This document shows positions 17,241 to 25,814 of a DNA stretch of 37,507 nt, piece after piece (position 1 is the first letter of the stretch; every line of letters begins with the position of its first letter). Both the position numbers and the translations under genes were made by a program. Below the pieces are notes generated by a model. That model saw only the letters and a program-made list of their open reading frames with translations, had not been told where the DNA came from and made no database searches. Source of the DNA: an uncultured Muribaculum sp. GTDB taxonomy: Bacteria; Bacteroidota; Bacteroidia; Bacteroidales; Muribaculaceae. The stretch is from the NCBI RefSeq assembly GCF_910583865.1, contig NZ_CAJTYX010000029.1, positions 1 to 37,507 of the forward strand. Direction: 5' to 3'.

Positions 17241-17950
17241 TGTCCGGCAAGCTGTATCTGATACCGGTCCCGCTGTCGGATGTCGCTCCTGAAAGCGTGC
17301 TCCCCGCCACAAATGTGGAGGTAGTGCGGTCGCTCAGGTATTTCGTGGTCGAGAATCTCCGTTCGGCGCGCCGTTTCCTCAAGGCGTGCGACCGTAGCAT
17401 AGATATCGATTCGCTTACCATCGTGGAGCTGAACGAGCACACTCCGCGTGAGGAGGTGGCCGGGCTGCTCGCTCCGGTAATCGACGGTGCGGACTGCGGT
17501 GTGATTTCCGAAGCCGGATGTCCCGGCGTTGCCGATCCGGGAGCCGACATGGTGGCTCTGGCGCAGCGCCACGGCGTGGAGGTGGTTCCTCTCGTCGGCC
17601 CGTCGAGCATATTGATGGGACTGATGGGTTCCGGCTTCAACGGCCAGAATTTCGCTTTTCTTGGCTATCTGCCGATTGAAGCGCCAAAGCGTGCAGCAGC
17701 TATGCGCGAAATGCAGCAGCGTGTCATGCGCAATTCCCAGACGCAGATATTCATCGAGACACCGTATCGCAATAACCGCCTCATACGTGAGCTAACCACC
17801 TCCCTGCCCGGGCATATGCTCCTGTGCGTGGCGTCCGACATCACCGGGCCGCGCCAGTCGATAATCACGCGTCCGATTTCGGAGTGGGTGTCGGCAAACT
17901 ATAATTACGACAAGATTCCCACGATATTCCTTCTGTACAAGGATGTCTGA
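17240..17950 (+). CDS. SAM-dependent tetrapyrrole-methylase-fold protein, short RsmI relative
   Basis: 236 residues with the tetrapyrrole (corrin/porphyrin) methylase fold. The signature SEAGCPGVADPG at 90-101, VPLVGPSSI near 116-124 and the ETPYR motif in the C-terminal half point to the RsmI branch, whose characterised members 2'-O-methylate C1402 of 16S rRNA. It is ~45 residues shorter than standard RsmI (no C-terminal helix-turn-helix extension), and the N-terminal motif is LIPVPLSD rather than the usual PTPIGNL, so it is a paralogue and its substrate is uncertain. ATG 17240 overlaps the ftsZ stop by one base (TGATG), suggesting coupling. Confidence 0.85.
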   Translation: MSGKLYLIPVPLSDVAPESVLPATNVEVVRSLRYFVVENLRSARRFLKACDRSIDIDSLTIVELNEHTPREEVAGLLAPVIDGADCGVISEAGCPGVADPGADMVALAQRHGVEVVPLVGPSSILMGLMGSGFNGQNFAFLGYLPIEAPKRAAAMREMQQRVMRNSQTQIFIETPYRNNRLIRELTTSLPGHMLLCVASDITGPRQSIITRPISEWVSANYNYDKIPTIFLLYKDV

Positions 17951-17979
17951 CGGTACGCGCATCAAGAGACTACACACTT

Positions 17980-19044
17980 ATGGCAAAACGCATGAAATAC
18001 CCCACTCCTGATTTTCCCGGCCTGTTCGATGACCGGGAGGAGATGACGTATGTTCCGCAGCCTGTCCGGTCCGACATCATAGCGCGCCATGCCACCCGTC
18101 TTGAGGGCGGTTTCCCGTCATATCCGCGCATAGCGCCTTCCGATAGTCCCTTTGGCCCTGTCGTGGCCAGCCCCGTGCCCAACCGCATACGGTTCATGTC
18201 GTTAGGATCCGGCTCATCCGGTAATTGCTGTTATATAGGCGACTCGCAGTGCGGATTTCTGGTGGATGCCGGAGTGGACGCCCCTTCTGTGACCGACACG
18301 TTGCGCCGCCATGGTATAAGCATGCAGCATATCAAGGGGATATGCATAACCCATGACCACAGCGATCACATGCGCTGCGTCTATACGCTTCTCCGCAAGA
18401 ACCGCCATATGGCCCTTTACTGTACTCCGCGTGCCCTGAGCGGAATAATGCGCCGCCACAGTGTGTCGCGCCGCCTGAAGGATTACCATGTGGCCATCTA
18501 CAAGGAGATTCCTTTCACCATAGGGAACTTTACCATAACGGCATTCGAGACGATGCATGACGGCACCGACAATGCCGGATTCTACATACAGCACGACGAC
18601 CGCGCGCTGACAGTGGCTACCGACCTGGGGTGCATATCACCGCGCGTCGACCACTATATGCGCATGACCGACTACCTCGTGATTGAATCCAACTACGATC
18701 TCGGCATGCTGCGCGCGGGATCCTATCCGGAATACCTGAAAGCGCGCATACAGACAGACAACGGCCACATGGACAACAACGTGACAGCACGCTATCTGGC
18801 CGAAATCTACACTCCTCGGCTAAAGAATGTGTTTCTATGCCATCTGTCGCAGGAGAACAATACTCCGGAGAAGGCGGTCGCCGAGTCGCGTGCGGCATTG
18901 GAATCGATAGGTCTCAAGGTCGGAGCCGGCAACGATACTCCGGACGACCTCGCGGCCGACATCCAGCTTGTGGCGCTTCCGCGCATAGGTGAGTCGCGCT
19001 TCTACTCGTTCCGGCCTCCGAGGCGTGACGGCATCGACCGGTAA
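17980..19044 (+). CDS. YycJ/WalJ-like metallo-beta-lactamase-fold hydrolase
   Basis: A cytoplasmic metallo-beta-lactamase fold enzyme of 354 residues. It has a GSGSSGNC opening motif at 76-83, the metal site THDHSDH at 124-130, MHDG at 192-195, Asp215 in VATDLG and ESNYD at 236-240, all as in the YycJ/WalJ family of single-protein nucleases. Family members are usually about 260-270 residues; here about 70 residues precede the domain, with no signal peptide and several Pro/Arg. An internal ATG near residue 73 lies too close to the domain to be the likely start. It begins 29 bases after the methyltransferase gene. Confidence 0.88.
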   Translation: MAKRMKYPTPDFPGLFDDREEMTYVPQPVRSDIIARHATRLEGGFPSYPRIAPSDSPFGPVVASPVPNRIRFMSLGSGSSGNCCYIGDSQCGFLVDAGVDAPSVTDTLRRHGISMQHIKGICITHDHSDHMRCVYTLLRKNRHMALYCTPRALSGIMRRHSVSRRLKDYHVAIYKEIPFTIGNFTITAFETMHDGTDNAGFYIQHDDRALTVATDLGCISPRVDHYMRMTDYLVIESNYDLGMLRAGSYPEYLKARIQTDNGHMDNNVTARYLAEIYTPRLKNVFLCHLSQENNTPEKAVAESRAALESIGLKVGAGNDTPDDLAADIQLVALPRIGESRFYSFRPPRRDGIDR

Positions 19045-19087
19045 AACAGAATTACTTATCTCATTTTCCCATAAAACACCCATCCAT

Positions 19088-20176
19088 ATGAGTAATCCAC
19101 ATCGTTATTGCGTGATTATGTGCGGAGGCATCGGCTCCAGGTTCTGGCCATACAGCCGCGCCGACAGGCCCAAGCAGTTTATCGACTTCTTCGGTACGGG
19201 CCGTTCGCTGCTGCAGATGTCCTACGACCGCATACTGCCTCTCGTCGATAAAGAGCACGTAATCATAGTTACCAATGACCGCTATGCTCCGCTCGTGCGC
19301 GAACAGCTTCCCGAACTGGCCGAGCATCAGATACTCCTTGAGCCTGCACGCCGCAATACGGCACCTTGCATAGCATGGGCCGCAAGCCATATTCATGCCA
19401 TCGATCCGCAGGCCTCGATGATAGTGACCCCGAGCGACCATCTTATCACCCGCGAACTTGAGTTTGTCAACGCCATAGATCGGGGATTCCGGTTTGTCGA
19501 GGCCAACGACGCGCTCCTGACCCTCGGCATAAAGCCGACGCGCCCCGAGACCGGCTACGGATACATTCAGATCGGACAGCCTGTAGATGGCACCGACGGA
19601 ATCCTGAAGGTCAAGACATTTACCGAGAAACCCGACCTCGAGCTTGCCAAGGTGTTTGTGGAGAGCGGTGAATTCTTCTGGAATTCCGGCATATTCCTTT
19701 GGTCGGCACGGTCAATACTCGCGGCATTGCAGAAACATGCCCCGGACCTCATGACGACATTCGACCGGGGTGCCGCAGACTTCGGCACCGAACGTGAGCG
19801 CGGGTTCATCGAGCGCGAGTTCCCGGGATGCGTCAACATATCGATCGACTACGCCGTGATGGAGCGCGCAGGAAATGTCTACGTGGAGTGTGTCGATTTC
19901 GGATGGAACGACCTCGGCACATGGAGCTCGCTCTACGACAATTCGCCCAAGAACCGCGAGCAGAACGTGACGCAGAACTGCCGGGTGCTTGCCTACAATT
20001 CCGAGGGCAATATCTTCGCCGTCAAGGGTGAGAAGCTTGTAGTGGTCAACGGCCTGCACGATTATATCGTGGCCGATGCCGGCGACGTGCTCCTGATATG
20101 TCCGAAGTCGGAAGAACAGCACATAAAGCTCTATGTCAACGACGTGAAGCTTGCCTACGAAGAGAAGTACCTCTAA
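19088..20176 (+). CDS. Mannose-1-phosphate guanylyltransferase
   Basis: Makes GDP-mannose from mannose-1-phosphate and GTP, feeding capsule, glycoprotein and lipopolysaccharide synthesis. From ATG 19088 it has 362 residues. The nucleotidyltransferase signature GGIGSRFWPYSRADRPKQF is at 13-31, FTEKP at 178-182, WNSGIF at 198-203 and a GWNDLGTW motif near 272. It lacks the C-terminal isomerase domain of bifunctional ManC enzymes, as is usual in Bacteroidales. An in-frame upstream start at 18989 overlaps the preceding gene and is unlikely. A strong hairpin follows the stop. Confidence 0.93.
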   Translation: MSNPHRYCVIMCGGIGSRFWPYSRADRPKQFIDFFGTGRSLLQMSYDRILPLVDKEHVIIVTNDRYAPLVREQLPELAEHQILLEPARRNTAPCIAWAASHIHAIDPQASMIVTPSDHLITRELEFVNAIDRGFRFVEANDALLTLGIKPTRPETGYGYIQIGQPVDGTDGILKVKTFTEKPDLELAKVFVESGEFFWNSGIFLWSARSILAALQKHAPDLMTTFDRGAADFGTERERGFIEREFPGCVNISIDYAVMERAGNVYVECVDFGWNDLGTWSSLYDNSPKNREQNVTQNCRVLAYNSEGNIFAVKGEKLVVVNGLHDYIVADAGDVLLICPKSEEQHIKLYVNDVKLAYEEKYL

Positions 20177-20184
20177 GATTGTCT

Positions 20185-20236
20185 CTTACGGAGAGCGCCG
20201 GTGGGCAATGCTGCAAGCCCCGGCGCTCTCTGTAAG
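20185..20236. terminator. Long GC-rich hairpin after the mannose-1-phosphate guanylyltransferase gene
   Basis: Arms 20185-20201 and 20220-20236 are 17 bases each and complementary except for one G-U pair, with an 18-base loop. It starts 9 bases after the stop codon. No T-run follows, so it may act as a terminator or mRNA-stabilising structure. The rest of the gap to era (20237-20321) has no clear consensus promoter. Confidence 0.6.
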
Positions 20237-20321
20237 CCCGACGATATGGGGGTGCGTGCGCGTTGCTCTGTCAACCTATCGCGTGCGGCATATGTTATAA
20301 GGTAGTGTACAACCAAAATTC

Positions 20322-21221
20322 ATGACCATTATGAACGAAAATCATAAATCGGGATTCGTCAACATCGTAGGTAATCCCAACGTAGGTAAATCAACCCTTA
20401 TGAACGATCTTGTGGGTGAGCGTATATCGATAATCACCCAGAAGGCGCAGACCACACGCCATCGCATTATGGGCATCGTCAACACCGACGATTATCAGAT
20501 AGTGTTTTCCGATACTCCCGGTGTGCTGAAGCCCAACTACAAGATGCAGGAAGCCATGCGTGAGTTTTCGGAAGGGGCGCTGACCGATGCCGATGTGCTG
20601 CTATATGTGACCGACGTAGTGGAGGATCCAACTAAAAACGCCGACTTTCTGGCAAAGGTTGCCAAGGAGAAGGTGCCCGTGCTGCTGGTAATCAACAAAA
20701 TCGACCTGCTAAAGGGGCAGGAGGATCTGGAGTCGACAGTGGCAAGGTGGAAGGAACTGCTGCCCAACGCCGAGGTATTCCCTACGTCGGCAAAATTGCA
20801 TTTCAATACCGACACTCTGATGGCCCGAATCGTGGAGCTGCTCCCGGTGGCGCCTCCATATTTCGGCAAGGACGCGCTCACCGACAAGCCGGCACGTTTC
20901 TTCGTCACTGAAATCATACGCGAGAAGCTGCTGCTCAACCTTGACAAGGAGGTGCCCTATTCGGTGGAGGTAGTTGTGGAGAAGTTCGACGAGAAGGAGG
21001 ACGGCATACACATCATGGCCGTGATCTATGTTGAGCGTGACTCCCAGAAGGGCATAATCATAGGCAAAGGTGGCTTGATGCTGAAGAAGATCGGCACACA
21101 GGCACGCAAGGACATCGAGACATTCTTCGGCAAGCATGTCTACCTTGAGCTGTTTGTCAAGGTTGAGAAAGACTGGCGCAACCGTGACAACAAGCTCCGC
21201 GCCTTCGGCTACATCGAATAG
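20322..21221 (+). CDS. era: Ribosome-assembly GTPase Era
   Basis: Era binds the 3' end of 16S rRNA and helps assemble the small subunit. The 299 residues hold the G1 loop GNPNVGKS (17-24), the switch segment QKAQTTRHRI (40-49), G3 DTPG (64-67), G4 NKID (125-128) and a SAK motif near 156-158, then a type II KH domain with IIGKGG at 246-251. Either ATG 20322 or ATG 20331 could be the start, differing by three residues. It ends the + strand housekeeping run; the next gene is on the opposite strand beyond a terminator. Confidence 0.96.
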   Translation: MTIMNENHKSGFVNIVGNPNVGKSTLMNDLVGERISIITQKAQTTRHRIMGIVNTDDYQIVFSDTPGVLKPNYKMQEAMREFSEGALTDADVLLYVTDVVEDPTKNADFLAKVAKEKVPVLLVINKIDLLKGQEDLESTVARWKELLPNAEVFPTSAKLHFNTDTLMARIVELLPVAPPYFGKDALTDKPARFFVTEIIREKLLLNLDKEVPYSVEVVVEKFDEKEDGIHIMAVIYVERDSQKGIIIGKGGLMLKKIGTQARKDIETFFGKHVYLELFVKVEKDWRNRDNKLRAFGYIE

Positions 21222-21310
21222 TCCCGTCTGGGTCGCCCCGGCCTGCATGCTCCTCCGATTACCTCCTCAATTTCCGGCATTATCCGGAGCGCAAAATATA
21301 TACAATACAT

Positions 21311-21355
21311 AAGCGACGATGTGCGTTGATTCAGCACATCGTCGCTTTATTATTT
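21311..21355. terminator. Bidirectional intrinsic terminator between era and the helicase gene
   Basis: A perfect 14-base stem (21311-21324 with 21334-21347) and 9-base loop, followed on the + strand by TATTATTT. On the minus strand the stem is followed by an AT-rich tract. It separates convergent genes and probably serves both. Confidence 0.85.
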
Positions 21356-21394
21356 AGTGTAGTAAAAGTGATTCTGATTTTATTAAAAGCGTTC

Positions 21395-24127
21395 TTATCG
21401 AGAACGTAATAATGCCTCAGTTATGCGCATTTCTTCACTATGGCCGATGGTAGAGATGCGAAGAAGAGGAATATTATATATTTCAAGAATGTGATCTTTT
21501 AGTCGATCTCGGTGGAATTGCTTAGATTTCTCATTATGATAGTTGTATCCGTCGGTTTCTATAGCCAATATAGGTTCTTTGCTTACCCGGTTTATTATCA
21601 GAAAGTCAATGTGAGTTGACGGGTGTGAGGCATATTTTGCCTCGCGTTCAGAAAGTTTGGACTTGTCGCGAATCAAGTTGTGCAAAGGATAATGGCATAA
21701 TGTTTTGATATGGGATAGCTCCGGTGTTGATAACCGGATTTTGTTGATAAGTTCAAATGTAAGATTTTCTGATTCGAATTCAGAGATTGCTTCTTGATTG
21801 CGCCGATATTCTGAAATACGGGAAAACAGATAGTCGAAGATTGAATGCAGATTGCTTTGGACTATCGCTCCATGACGATATCGTATATACCCCAATAAAT
21901 CATGAATATTGCCTTTTAGCTCTTGTGGGTTTCCTGATACTACGAGGCAGAATCTGTCTTTTGCTCTTGATACAGCCACATTCAGCATATTGGCATTATC
22001 TGCAAAATTCGTTATTTTGTCATCCGTAACGCTTAGGATGATAACGCTTTTCTCACGACCTTGATATTTGTGGATAGTAGCTGCTTCTATCTCCGGTAAC
22101 TGAATCTTGAATTGTGCGACCTGGTCATTATACGGAGATATTATACCGATATCGTCACGATTATCCAATTGAGGTAACAGCTCCAGTTTTACTGTGTCAA
22201 TCTCTCTTTGATTGTAATGTCCCCTCGAATGATGCCCTTCGGCGGTCACTATAGCCGATAATGGGGTGTCTCCTCCATGTCTTTGAGTCATTATGATGAG
22301 ATTTCCGCCGTAGAACTTCTGATTGCAGAAATTTATTATATCGGGATGGCACCGGTAATGTTCTCTCAGAAGTGTCTCCGGAGCGTTTGGCAGGGTTGCG
22401 ATAATAGAACTTAAGAAGCTATGTTCGGCACTGTCATAGCACTCGGGTATGTCGGCAATCTTTATAAAATCTTTGAGCACTACCTTATCTTCATCTTTGA
22501 TGACATTAGGCAACTGCTGTCTATCGCCAACTATCACAGCGTTTTTCGCACAAGATAAGGCGAGTAGCCCGGTTTCTACAGACACCTGCGATGCTTCATC
22601 CATTATTACATAATCAAATAATGTGTCCGGTTTAAAGCATGTCTTTGCCGAGAAGGTAGTACTCAGCACTACTGGATAGTCTTTTATAACCCGGTCTCCA
22701 TTAAGGTATAATTCGCCTATCGATTTTATGGGACAGCGTTCTCTGTTGTATCGTCGGGATAAAATCGCTTTAAGAATACTCATTGATTCATCAGTCAGCG
22801 ACTTCATGACAGCCTTGGCGTCCACATCGGCAAGATTTGATTCAAGATTTTCAATATCTGACTTAATCTCTCCGATGCGTTGTTGGTAAAATGCTAATTC
22901 GGTGCGGTTTATAATATCTGATATAGAATCCTTTGAAAGATCCGTTTTAATTTTTAATCTCCATCTTAACTGAAGCTTTAGATATGCCCTTTTAAGAAAT
23001 GCATTAAATTGTCCTGCGAATCCGGTTCTTCCGCCGCAGGAGGATGTAGCTAATTTATGAAGATTATCCAATAGTTTCAGAATCTTTTCGGAGTTAATTG
23101 ACGGGCGTGGGACATCAATGTTATCATGTTCCTGTGCGAAATGATATTGTTCAATTTCAACATCAGCAAGCTCCTGTCTGCATAATGCGAGTCTTTCTTG
23201 GTCCTTAAAGACACTTTCAATATTATTAAGGTTCTCTGAGACCATATTAAACGCACGTTCCAACTCTTCAGAAGCCTTTTGCCAGAATGACAATTCTGGA
23301 TTCAGTTGAGGCTGATTTGCAATGAAAAGTTCCTTGTTTTCTTTTCTCCCTAAAGGTGCTACCAAAAATCCGAGTCCTTCTTTATCGAGTTTTATAAAGA
23401 CATTCTGAATTGCAGAATTATTATTTGAGACAACCAACACGGATTTATTTGAGATGAGCAGGTTGGCTATGATATTGAGTATGGTTTGTGTTTTGCCTGT
23501 CCCCGGAGGCCCTTGAATGACGCTGACTTGATTAAGTAGCGCTGCTTTGACTGCGTTACACTGACTTGCATTGCATCCGAATGGAAAAATAATCCTGTCG
23601 AATGTATTGCTATTTAGTCCTTCCGCGGGATTCAGATACGGGGAGGCCGCGGTAGAGGAATCTATAAAATCAATATTTGAATAGATTGATTTCAGTATCC
23701 CCGACGAACCGGCTTCGCCTTCATCAATTCCGAGCCTGTTTATTCCTGCACATTGCTTAAAATAGGAGAATATATCCGCAGCTTTTTCTGATAGACATGA
23801 GGTATGGATCTCCACCTCAGTTTCATCACATTGCCGGACAAATCCATTGCCGTATCTAATGGCATAGTATTTTCTGCCACGAGTGGCAAATACTGTCATG
23901 GATTCGATATCGGACTTTTTTTGTCCGTTAATATAAATATGGGTATCGGCGCTGATATTCAAGGCGACAGGATTCCGCAACCATACGATTTTCTCTGGCC
24001 TGTAATTATATGCTTTTGTCGAATTTTTGAATTTGACAACGTAGAAGTCCCCTCGGTGCTCAATAGCCTCAATCTGAGATGTTTTGTTTACTCCATCTAT
24101 AATTATGAGATTTTGGGTTAGTTCCAT
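21395..24127 (-). CDS. Superfamily 1 (UPF1-like) helicase with C-terminal DUF2726/Vsr-like nuclease domain
   Basis: 910 residues from ATG 24127 (an in-frame TTG at 24154 would add 9). Helicase motifs, in order: Walker A GPPGTGKT 206-213, DEAS 510-513, GDRQQLP 534-540, HYRCHP 590-595, HKYQGRE 686-692 and VAVSRAKDRF 717-726, the AAA_11/AAA_12 arrangement of UPF1-like SF1 enzymes. The ~300-residue insertion between motifs I and II is mostly helical with coiled-coil character. The last ~85 residues resemble a restriction-endonuclease fold: HIDF 839-842, AIETDG 855-860, then RDRLKD 873-878 and PLLRIS, as in DUF2726/Vsr-like nucleases. It is a solitary gene, much AT-richer than its neighbours (23 of 60 G+C in one line counted). 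Role in defence or repair is inferred, not shown. Confidence 0.85.
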   Translation of the reverse strand: MELTQNLIIIDGVNKTSQIEAIEHRGDFYVVKFKNSTKAYNYRPEKIVWLRNPVALNISADTHIYINGQKKSDIESMTVFATRGRKYYAIRYGNGFVRQCDETEVEIHTSCLSEKAADIFSYFKQCAGINRLGIDEGEAGSSGILKSIYSNIDFIDSSTAASPYLNPAEGLNSNTFDRIIFPFGCNASQCNAVKAALLNQVSVIQGPPGTGKTQTILNIIANLLISNKSVLVVSNNNSAIQNVFIKLDKEGLGFLVAPLGRKENKELFIANQPQLNPELSFWQKASEELERAFNMVSENLNNIESVFKDQERLALCRQELADVEIEQYHFAQEHDNIDVPRPSINSEKILKLLDNLHKLATSSCGGRTGFAGQFNAFLKRAYLKLQLRWRLKIKTDLSKDSISDIINRTELAFYQQRIGEIKSDIENLESNLADVDAKAVMKSLTDESMSILKAILSRRYNRERCPIKSIGELYLNGDRVIKDYPVVLSTTFSAKTCFKPDTLFDYVIMDEASQVSVETGLLALSCAKNAVIVGDRQQLPNVIKDEDKVVLKDFIKIADIPECYDSAEHSFLSSIIATLPNAPETLLREHYRCHPDIINFCNQKFYGGNLIIMTQRHGGDTPLSAIVTAEGHHSRGHYNQREIDTVKLELLPQLDNRDDIGIISPYNDQVAQFKIQLPEIEAATIHKYQGREKSVIILSVTDDKITNFADNANMLNVAVSRAKDRFCLVVSGNPQELKGNIHDLLGYIRYRHGAIVQSNLHSIFDYLFSRISEYRRNQEAISEFESENLTFELINKIRLSTPELSHIKTLCHYPLHNLIRDKSKLSEREAKYASHPSTHIDFLIINRVSKEPILAIETDGYNYHNEKSKQFHRDRLKDHILEIYNIPLLRISTIGHSEEMRITEALLRSR

Positions 24128-24218
24128 AATGTTAATGGACGAAGGTTTCAGCAAGAACAGGTGTCATCAATGAAAATAAGGTTACGTAAATGATGCCGAA
24201 CAGGTCGGATGACTGGAG

Positions 24219-24636
24219 TCATTTGCCGGTCAGCTTGAAGGAGACTGGGAGAGTATACCAGACATTGACGGGCTTGCCGTTCATTTTGCCGGGAATGAAG
24301 TCGGGGAGAGTCTTGATTACACGCACAGCCTCCGCGTCAAACAGCGGATGCCTGCCACGCACAACTTCCACTTCGACGACTTTGCCGGTCTTGGTTACCA
24401 CAAACTTAACCACGACGCGACCTTGCATCTCGATTTCGGCGGGATATTTGATATTATCGCTGATATATTTCATCAGTTCCGCCTCACCACCGGGAAAATT
24501 TGGCATCTGCTCGACTGCGGTATAGACTTTTTCTGTATCGGCTGTCTGTTCTTGTACGATACTTTCGAGTGGTGATGGCAGAAGATAGACACGTAAAACC
24601 AAACGTGCATATCAATGTTACGATGATGCGCTTCAT
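24219..24636 (-). pseudogene. TonB C-terminal-domain protein with a frameshift after the signal peptide
   Basis: The TonB C-terminal domain is intact in one frame (24219 to about 24575): VYTAVEQMPNFPGGE, YISDNIKYPAE, GRVVVKFVV and a WYTLPVSFKL end. That frame has no good start; its only upstream initiator is a TTG at 24602. A clean N-terminus, ATG 24636 with MKRIIVTLICTFGFTCLSSA, is present in another frame, 31 bases after the GNAT gene. Joining the two gives a normal exported TonB-like protein of ~138 residues, so one extra base (or two missing) near 24570-24580 seems to break the gene. Either a real pseudogene or a sequencing error. The domain would normally couple proton-motive force to outer-membrane receptors, though small secreted versions are of unclear role. 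Confidence 0.75.
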
Positions 24637-24667
24637 GGGGAGAATTTTATGGTGGATATATGAAAGA

Positions 24668-25795
24668 TCAGAGGGGACGGCGGAAGGCAACGCGGCGGCG
24701 GTGGAGACGGCGGTCGAAGAATTTCCACTGTTGCTGCACGTTTTCGTTACCTGCGAGTTCGGGATTGGTCTCTGCCCAGCGCACACGGTTTTTTATATAG
24801 GTCGGGAGCAGGTCGGTGAACAGCAGCGAGTTGACCCCCTTGCTCTGGTATTCCGGCGAGACACCCACCAACAGCAGGTCGACCACGTCGTTCTGACGAT
24901 ACATAGCTTTCAGCAAGTGATACCACCCGGTAGGGAAGAGCCGTCCGCGGCTCTTCTGCAACGCGCGCGACATGGAGGGGAGCGATATGCCTACGCCCAC
25001 AAGCTTGTCGTCCTTGTCTACTATCAGGCTCACGTATTCGAGTTTGAGTATGGGCAGGTAGATGTCGATGTAGTATTCGATCTGGCGTTTTGTGAGCGGT
25101 GAATAGCCGTAGAGTTTGTCGTAGGCCTCGTTGATGAGTTCAAACAGGGCCTCCCCGTAGTCGGCCTTTATCTTCTTGCCCGAGGTGTACTTGACGGTGC
25201 GCAATCCGTACTTGCGGCGCACTATATCGGCCACGCGCTGTAGCTGCTCCGGCACTTTGTCGGGCACGGATATGCGGTATTCGACCCATTCCACATCCTC
25301 GGAAAATCCCATGCGGCGCATGTGGCGCGGATAGTATGGATGGTTGTATATGGTGGCCATCGTCCCCATCTCGTCGAATCCGTAGGTGAGCATACCCTCA
25401 TGGTCGAGGTCGGTGAACCCGAGCGGCCCTACCATCGAGTCCATCCCTTGCGAGCGTCCCCACTCGGCGAGCGTGTCAAACAGGCGGTCGACCACCTCGT
25501 CGTCGTCGATGAAGTCGAGAAATCCGAAGCGCACGTCGCGCTTTCCCGTGCGCTCGTTGACCTGCCGGTTGATGATGCCGGTGATGCGGCCCACGGGCTT
25601 GCCGTCGCGCCAGGCCATCCACGACTTGGCGTCGCAGAAGTCGAATGCCGGATTTTTCGACGGCGTTAGAGTGTCCACGTCGTCGCTTACCAGCGGCGGA
25701 ACATAGTAGGAATTCCCTTTGTAGAGGTCGATGGGAAACTGGGTGTAGCGGGTGAGTTCTGCCTTTACAGGCTTTATTTCGCGGATTTCAATCAT
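24668..25795 (-). CDS. GNAT-like N-acetyltransferase family protein
   Basis: 375 residues in a family widespread in Bacteroidales and usually annotated as GNAT-like or hypothetical. Visible features are a WMAWRDGKPVGRITGIINR strand pair near 60-78 typical of GNAT beta strands, GPLGFTDLDHEGML around 125, and a second GNAT-like half with LLLVGVSPEYQSKGVNSLL, an acetyl-CoA-loop-like segment, near 305-323. The C-terminus (ETNPELAGNENVQQQW, then RRLHRRR) is strongly conserved in the family. No membrane segment or signal peptide. It lies 19 bases after the pseudokinase gene on the same strand and is probably cotranscribed with it. Substrate unknown. Confidence 0.75.
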   Translation of the reverse strand: MIEIREIKPVKAELTRYTQFPIDLYKGNSYYVPPLVSDDVDTLTPSKNPAFDFCDAKSWMAWRDGKPVGRITGIINRQVNERTGKRDVRFGFLDFIDDDEVVDRLFDTLAEWGRSQGMDSMVGPLGFTDLDHEGMLTYGFDEMGTMATIYNHPYYPRHMRRMGFSEDVEWVEYRISVPDKVPEQLQRVADIVRRKYGLRTVKYTSGKKIKADYGEALFELINEAYDKLYGYSPLTKRQIEYYIDIYLPILKLEYVSLIVDKDDKLVGVGISLPSMSRALQKSRGRLFPTGWYHLLKAMYRQNDVVDLLLVGVSPEYQSKGVNSLLFTDLLPTYIKNRVRWAETNPELAGNENVQQQWKFFDRRLHRRRVAFRRPL

Positions 25796-25814
25796 ACCTG
25801 TCGGGGTGGGGGAT

